From JBMOLK01 sp049325575 (lineage in GTDB: Bacteria > Bacillota > Clostridia > Acetivibrionales > Acetivibrionaceae), in the NCBI GenBank assembly GCA_049325575.1, contig JBMOLK010000075.1, positions 1 to 17,788 on the forward strand: a stretch of 17,788 bases of DNA. The letters run 5' to 3'. The notes under the pieces are model-generated. The model was given only the letters and a program-made list of their open reading frames with translations. It ran no database searches and was not told the origin of the DNA. Shown here one piece after another: positions 13,820 through 17,788 of the stretch; position 1 is the first letter of the stretch; every line of letters begins with the position of its first letter. The translations under genes were made by a program, and so were the position numbers.

Positions 13820-15748
13820 ATGGACTATGGATTTGTAAGAGTGGGTGCGGCTGTTCCCAAGCTTAGAGTAGCCGACTGTGCATATAATTCGGATCAAATT
13901 GTAAGCCTTATAAAAAAAGGTAATAGCAAAGGAATACAAATTTTGGTTTTTCCCGAGCTCTCCATAACTGCTTATACCTGCGGAGACTTGTTTCATCAGG
14001 ATACTTTGCTTAAGGATGCACTAAGACAGCTAGGTAGAATTTTGGATGAGACCAGGGATACCGGTATTGTGTCTTTGATCGGTATACCTGTAAGTTTGGA
14101 TAATCAGCTCTTTAACTGTGCTGCAGCAATACAGGGGGGAGTAATTCTTGGTATTGTTCCTAAGACTTATATACCCAATTACAGTGAGTTTTATGAAGAA
14201 AGATGGTTTGCTTCAGGTAAGAATGCCTTAAGCGACGTAGTTTACCTGTGTGGGCAGGAAGTTCCTTTCGGAGCAGATTTATTGTTTGAGGATAAAGAAA
14301 ACAAGGAATTATGTTTTGGTATAGAAATATGTGAAGACTTATGGGTTCCGATACCTCCAAGTTCTTACCAGTCAATGGGAGGAGCAGCAATAATTTTTAA
14401 CCTTTCAGCCAGCAATGAGATAATTGGAAAATATGAGTATAGAAAAGATCTTGTAAGACAGCAGTCTGCAAAATGTATAGCAGGATATGTTTATACTTCT
14501 TCCAATATAAACGAATCTACCACAGATGTAGTTTTTGGAGGGCATGCCTTAATTTCCGAGTATGGATCTATTCTCTGCGAATCACAAAGGTTTTCAGGGG
14601 ATGAACAGCTCATATATTCAGAGATAGATTTACAGAAGTTAATAAATGACAGGCGTAAGAACACAAGCTTTATGGAATATGGTGCATTTAAGGAAAAGAG
14701 ATTTAAAAAGGTGCGGTTCAAGTTAAAAGACACAGGAGTAATGAACATCAAAAGAGTGATAGCACCACACCCCTTTGTACCTTCAGATGCAGGAAGCAGG
14801 GATAAAAGGTGCAGCGAGATTTTTGCCATCCAGACATCTGCTCTTGCAAAAAGAGTGAGGCATACGGGAATGAAATATGCCGTTATTGGTATTTCCGGAG
14901 GCCTTGACTCTACTCTGGCGCTGCTGGTGACTACAAAAGCCTTTGATTCCCTTAATATGCCCAGAGAGAATATAATTGCAGTTACCATGCCTGGTTTTGG
15001 CACTACTGATGTGACTTATACAAATGCTCTTGATTTTATGAAGTCAATGAAGGTAAGTATAAGAGAAATTGATATAAAAACTGCTTGTCTGCAGCATTTT
15101 AAGGATATAGGGCATGACGCAGGCATACATGACGTGACCTATGAGAACGTTCAGGCCCGTGAACGTACCCAAATACTCATGGACATAGCCAATAAGGCTG
15201 GAGGTCTTGTCATTGGTACAGGTGATCTTTCGGAACTTGCTCTTGGATGGTGTACCTATAATGGAGACCATATGTCCATGTATTCGGTAAACTGTGGGAT
15301 ACCCAAGACCCTTGTAAAATTTTTGGTTAGATGGGTGGCTGATAATATGGTTGATGAAAAGTCAAAGGGAGTTTTGTATAAAATACTCGATACTCCCATA
15401 TCCCCTGAACTTCTTCCACCTGGAGCAAAGGGTGAAATCAACCAAAAGACGGAAGATATTATAGGGCCTTATGAGCTTCATGATTTTTTTCTCTATCATA
15501 TGCTAAGGTATGGTGCAAATCCGGAGAAGATACTGTTTTTGGCTGGAAAAGCTTTTTATGGTAAATATTCGGATGAAATAATAAGAAAATGGCTAAAGGT
15601 ATTTTTAAAGAGATTTTTCAGTCAGCAGTTCAAACGGTCCTGCCTGCCTGACGGGCCAAAAGTGGGTACAATAAGTCTTTCTCCAAGAGGAGACTGGAGG
15701 ATGCCCAGTGACGCCGAAGTTAGCTCATGGTTAAAGGAATTGGATTAG
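13820..15748 (+). CDS. nadE: Glutamine-dependent NAD+ synthetase
   Basis: A 642-residue two-domain enzyme that amidates nicotinic acid adenine dinucleotide to NAD+ in the cytoplasm, using glutamine. The N-terminal nitrilase-type glutaminase (about 1-290) has the Glu-Lys-Cys triad at Glu46 (VFPELSITAY), Lys115 (GIVPKTYIP) and Cys171 (GIEICEDLW). The C-terminal synthetase (about 330-642) has the ATP-binding SGGLDS loop (359-364) and, further on, GTGDLSELALGWCTYNGDHM. The length fits the long two-domain form. AGGTGA just upstream supports ATG 13820. It follows the nif run after a hairpin and has its own terminator. A link to nitrogen fixation is not established; read-through or simple neighbourhood could explain its position. 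Confidence 0.96.
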   Translation: MDYGFVRVGAAVPKLRVADCAYNSDQIVSLIKKGNSKGIQILVFPELSITAYTCGDLFHQDTLLKDALRQLGRILDETRDTGIVSLIGIPVSLDNQLFNCAAAIQGGVILGIVPKTYIPNYSEFYEERWFASGKNALSDVVYLCGQEVPFGADLLFEDKENKELCFGIEICEDLWVPIPPSSYQSMGGAAIIFNLSASNEIIGKYEYRKDLVRQQSAKCIAGYVYTSSNINESTTDVVFGGHALISEYGSILCESQRFSGDEQLIYSEIDLQKLINDRRKNTSFMEYGAFKEKRFKKVRFKLKDTGVMNIKRVIAPHPFVPSDAGSRDKRCSEIFAIQTSALAKRVRHTGMKYAVIGISGGLDSTLALLVTTKAFDSLNMPRENIIAVTMPGFGTTDVTYTNALDFMKSMKVSIREIDIKTACLQHFKDIGHDAGIHDVTYENVQARERTQILMDIANKAGGLVIGTGDLSELALGWCTYNGDHMSMYSVNCGIPKTLVKFLVRWVADNMVDEKSKGVLYKILDTPISPELLPPGAKGEINQKTEDIIGPYELHDFFLYHMLRYGANPEKILFLAGKAFYGKYSDEIIRKWLKVFLKRFFSQQFKRSCLPDGPKVGTISLSPRGDWRMPSDAEVSSWLKELD

Positions 15749-15771
15749 GAGAGAAGTTAATAAAACAAATT

Positions 15772-15798
15772 AAGGGGCCTTTAGCACAGGTCCTTTTT
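15772..15798 (+). terminator. Terminator after nadE
   Basis: AAGGGGCCT (15772-15780) pairs with AGGTCCTT (15788-15795), with one bulge, around TTAGCAC and is followed by a T run to 15798. The A-rich bases before the stem would serve as a U-tract for the opposite strand, so it can also end the convergent small gene at 15831. Confidence 0.65.
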
Positions 15799-15830
15799 AT
15801 TTGCTCTATTAACACAAAAACTTTAGAGCT

Positions 15831-16037
15831 TTAACCTACATCCTTAAATTTTGAATGTAAGAAATTGATATCTCTATAGGCAATATTTTCTTCTGTCTTT
15901 TTTCTTTCCTGGACTTTTCTAAGCTTTAAAACATGTAAAAATCTTAAGCCCAGCAAGGTTCCGGCAGACCCGGCTATTACACCTACCAGAAGTCCGATTA
16001 GTATTCCAAGAGCAAGTGACAAAATAATAGTAGTCAT
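15831..16037 (-). CDS. Small single-pass membrane protein, function unknown
   Basis: A 68-residue protein. Residues 1-32 are one hydrophobic segment rich in glycine at short intervals (LGILIGLLVGVIAGSAGTLLG), a glycine-zipper-like helix. They are followed by a strongly basic stretch (LRKVQERKK) and a polar tail, which by the positive-inside rule places the tail in the cytoplasm. Upstream on the minus strand, GGTGA lies about 6 bases before the ATG, and a TATAAT lies further up without a convincing -35. I do not recognise a family. It is flanked by a bidirectional-looking terminator and points toward nadE. Short length and weak signals keep confidence moderate. Confidence 0.5.
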   Translation of the reverse strand: MTTIILSLALGILIGLLVGVIAGSAGTLLGLRFLHVLKLRKVQERKKTEENIAYRDINFLHSKFKDVG

Positions 16038-16359
16038 TTTTATTCACCATTTATCATTCGTATAATATTTAATAGTATTCCAGTTATTACTTTCCTTTTT
16101 TCGGCATTATACTCTAAAAAGTTTACAATATTTTGTATTTCTTTTCAAACTTTATTTTTTTTAAAAATACATATTTATGGATAATTCTCTTTAGATATGT
16201 AGGTTCTTGTCTGTTTTTTAGCTGATTATAAAGTTTTTATGAATCTGTTTTATATTTATGGTATATAAAGTAGAACACAGGACATTATATCTTTAAGATT
16301 TACAGATTCTGCAGATATTTGGTTACCATAATTTACTGTAAGAAAATTTAAAATTATGC
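16038..16359. other. AT-rich intergenic stretch
   Basis: About 320 bases, very AT-rich, between the divergent small membrane protein gene and the tRNA promoter. It should hold the small gene's promoter (a minus-strand TATAAT lies around 16107-16112). I found no open frame with a ribosome binding site, no clear hairpin and no repeat of note. Confidence 0.5.
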
Positions 16360-16388
16360 TTGACATTTATTATTATCTGTCTTAAAAT
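16360..16388 (+). promoter_or_regulatory. Strong sigma-A promoter of the tRNA cluster
   Basis: A perfect -35 TTGACA (16360-16365), a 17-base spacer, and TAAAAT (16383-16388; 5 of 6 to consensus). Transcription would begin about 16395, some 25 bases before tRNA-His, as expected for a strong stable-RNA promoter. Confidence 0.85.
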
Positions 16389-16419
16389 AGCTTTGTGCCT
16401 TTTTTAAGGAAGATATACG

Positions 16420-16496
16420 GTGGATATAGCTCAGTTGGTTAGAGCGCCAGATTGTGGCTCTGGAGGTCGTGGGTTCGACTCCCATTATTCACCCCA
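16420..16496 (+). tRNA. tRNA-His (anticodon GTG)
   Basis: The acceptor stem GTGGATA (16420-16426) pairs with TATTCAC (16486-16492) with one G-T pair. The anticodon stem CCAGA/TCTGG holds the loop TTGTGGC, anticodon GTG. The T-loop is TTCGACT. A G at 16419 faces C73, the extra G-1:C73 pair special to tRNA-His. CCA is encoded (16494-16496). Confidence 0.96.
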
Positions 16497-16503
16497 TAAA
16501 CGT

Positions 16504-16580
16504 TGGGATGTAGCCAAGTCGGTAAGGCACCAGACTTTGACTCTGGCATTTCGTTGGTTCGAGTCCAGCCATCCCAGCCA
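16504..16580 (+). tRNA. tRNA-Gln (anticodon TTG)
   Basis: The acceptor stem TGGGATG (16504-16510) pairs perfectly with CATCCCA (16570-16576). The anticodon stem CCAGA/TCTGG holds the loop CTTTGAC, anticodon TTG. The T-loop is TTCGAGT, the discriminator is G, and CCA is encoded (16578-16580). It lies 7 bases after tRNA-His and is surely co-transcribed. Confidence 0.96.
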
Positions 16581-16583
16581 TAT

Positions 16584-16659
16584 GGGCCATTAGCTCAGTT
16601 GGCAGAGCACATGACTTTTAATCATGGTGTCCCGCGTTCGAGTCGCGGATGGCTCACCA
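16584..16659 (+). tRNA. tRNA-Lys (anticodon TTT)
   Basis: The acceptor stem GGGCCAT (16584-16590) pairs with ATGGCTC (16649-16655) with one G-T pair. The anticodon stem CATGA/TCATG holds the loop CTTTTAA, anticodon TTT. The T-arm is GCG-type with TTCGAGT, the discriminator is A, and CCA is encoded (16657-16659). It is the last gene of the three-tRNA transcript. Confidence 0.96.
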
Positions 16660-16669
16660 AAAAGGTATG

Positions 16670-16710
16670 AAAACCGTTATGATCGCAGTGATCATAACGG
16701 TTTTCTTTAT
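16670..16710. terminator. Bidirectional terminator after the tRNA cluster
   Basis: A perfect 15-bp stem: AAAACCGTTATGATC (16670-16684) with 16690-16704, loop GCAGT. The stem itself ends in TTTT, followed by CTTTAT, and begins with AAAA on the other side. It can therefore end both the tRNA transcript and the convergent gene whose stop is at 16715. Confidence 0.85.
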
Positions 16711-16714
16711 AGTG

Positions 16715-17788
16715 CTATCTTGCCTTTACCAGTATATTCCCGCCGCTAAGTGATTGGTTCAAAGCTTTGTAAACCGGCTCAACATCAGTGTTGTGTCCTT
16801 GCCAGATTTTTATGGTAAACTTATCCGGCTGGAGGCTGCCATTGTTATCGGTACAGTTTATCTGGAAGGTATAGTCTCCGGGAAGGCCCTGGATAGTCCC
16901 GACTCCCCGGAACTGGGCACTGGTTGAACTAATTATAAGCCAATCAATTCTTGTACTCTTAAATACAAGACCTCCATCACTATAGTTTAAACTTAAATTA
17001 CCTGTTGACTGACTGTCCTTGTACCTGACTATAAATCCAAAGTATGAACGACCTATGTTCCCGTCAATGGGGTTGGTAACGTTAATCCATCCTCCGCCTG
17101 TTGCAAAGCCTCCATCCGGGTCATATACCGATACAATAACAGTGTCTTCATAGGGAGAATAATACCCATCATCTGATATTTTGATACTGACGGAATATAC
17201 TCCTACGTCAAGCATTGCAGGTACCGAAGCATTTCCAAGGGAGTCGCACTGTGCCATATATGTCCCTACATCTATCATTGTTCCATTTGTGTCTTCCATC
17301 CTGACGGTAAAACTAATCTTTGCAAGGCTTAAGTCTCCAAAACTACCGTCACTGTCCTGGATTATCCTGGCTGATAAGTTGACAACACTGGAGTATTGAA
17401 CCAGAAGCTGACCTGTATATGCAACAACGGCTTTTTCAGGATGGATTTCAAGTCTTGCTATTCCTTCAGAGGGTCTTAGATAGCTTAAATTGTCCTGTGC
17501 AAAATGCACGCTGACAGGGTATGTACCTTTGGCTAAATTATGGCTGAATGTAAATTGAGTACTGCCATCTACAGCTGTTATCCCTTTACCGGCAATGCTG
17601 TCGTTTATTTTAAATACTATTTCTTTATTTGGAACAGGACTTCCTTTTGATGTAAGTACTGCTTTTATTGTTCCCAGATCACTAAACTCACTTGGCAGAG
17701 CTGTTACTTCAATAATAGTGGATGAGTAAATGCTAAACCGTATTGTATTTACTGTAGTGTTTCCGGCATAATCCGCTGCAGTAACAGC
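16715..17788 (-). CDS. Large secreted protein with Ig-like domains (C-terminal part, 5' end outside window)
   Basis: The minus-strand frame stays open to the window edge, so 357 C-terminal residues are visible and the start is missing. An internal GTG at 17509 should not be taken as the start. The visible part begins VTAADYAGNTTVNTIRFSI, the typical end of a bacterial Ig-like repeat. A second beta-sandwich of invasin/Ig type follows (about 24-110: SKGSPVPNKEIVFKINDS, then LAKGTYPVSVHF), then further beta-rich segments. One has GGFATGGGWINVT, resembling the GGGW motif of post-COAP-type extracellular domains. Tyr, Ser, Gly and Asn are abundant and cysteine is rare, as in secreted clostridial proteins. 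No LPXTG, dockerin or S-layer module is seen at the C-terminus. Function unknown, probably extracellular or cell-surface. Confidence 0.75.
   Translation of the reverse strand, partial: AVTAADYAGNTTVNTIRFSIYSSTIIEVTALPSEFSDLGTIKAVLTSKGSPVPNKEIVFKINDSIAGKGITAVDGSTQFTFSHNLAKGTYPVSVHFAQDNLSYLRPSEGIARLEIHPEKAVVAYTGQLLVQYSSVVNLSARIIQDSDGSFGDLSLAKISFTVRMEDTNGTMIDVGTYMAQCDSLGNASVPAMLDVGVYSVSIKISDDGYYSPYEDTVIVSVYDPDGGFATGGGWINVTNPIDGNIGRSYFGFIVRYKDSQSTGNLSLNYSDGGLVFKSTRIDWLIISSTSAQFRGVGTIQGLPGDYTFQINCTDNNGSLQPDKFTIKIWQGHNTDVEPVYKALNQSLSGGNILVKAR

Noticed and set aside
17181..17399. Plus-strand 72-residue frame
   Set aside because: It lies inside the minus-strand secreted-protein gene, with no ribosome binding site or recognisable content.
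1..17788. Insertion sequences, attachment sites or CRISPR arrays
   Set aside because: No transposase or integrase frames, no terminal inverted repeats and no regularly spaced direct repeats were seen; the tRNA genes show no duplicated 3' ends.

Overview
The window is the nitrogen-fixation region of an anaerobic Clostridia-type Firmicute. This rests on the gene order, strong GGAGG-type ribosome binding sites, a moderately AT-rich base composition, a fused nifN-nifB gene, a nifV gene split into omega and alpha halves, a NifD carrying the clostridial insertion, a short NifK, and a [2Fe-2S] ferredoxin of the Clostridium pasteurianum type. The layout matches the classic C. pasteurianum / C. acetobutylicum nif cluster. 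The adjoining secreted-protein gene would suit a soil or cellulolytic clostridium, but I cannot name the species.

Layout. 1-193: the end of an ANTAR-domain (RNA-binding antiterminator) protein. 194-510: a regulatory stretch with repeated TTGCAA boxes, a promoter, a hairpin and a strong intrinsic terminator placed ahead of the next gene. 511-2242: a PII protein gene (glnK type) and amtB. 2243-2428: a second leader with a hairpin and terminator. 2429-13683: nifH, nifI1, nifI2, nifD, nifK, nifE, nifN-B, a [2Fe-2S] ferredoxin, nifV-omega and nifV-alpha, all on the + strand and mostly with short gaps. The exception is a 280-base RNA-structured gap before nifV-omega. 13820-15748: glutamine-dependent NAD synthetase, closed by a terminator. 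15831-16037 (-): a small membrane protein. 16360-16710: a promoter, three tRNA genes (His, Gln, Lys) and a terminator. 16715-17788 (-): the C-terminal part of a large secreted beta-sandwich protein that runs off the window.

How it works together. NifH and NifDK are the Mo-nitrogenase. NifB (in the fusion), NifE-NifN and homocitrate from NifV build FeMo-co. The ferredoxin is a likely redox partner of the MoFe protein. GlnK-AmtB senses and imports ammonium, and NifI1-NifI2 switch nitrogenase off post-translationally when fixed nitrogen is available. I see no nifA and no sigma-54 -24/-12 promoter. The ANTAR protein plus terminator-bearing leaders suggest that expression is controlled by transcription attenuation (inference).

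The points most worth a second look are: a textbook ribosome binding site and ATG inside the nifN-B fusion exactly at the start of the NifB half; two leaders with a similar hairpin-then-terminator arrangement; the TTGCAA palindrome over the glnK promoter; the structured gap with a 12-codon ORF upstream of nifV-omega; and the degenerate catalytic motif in NifV-omega.
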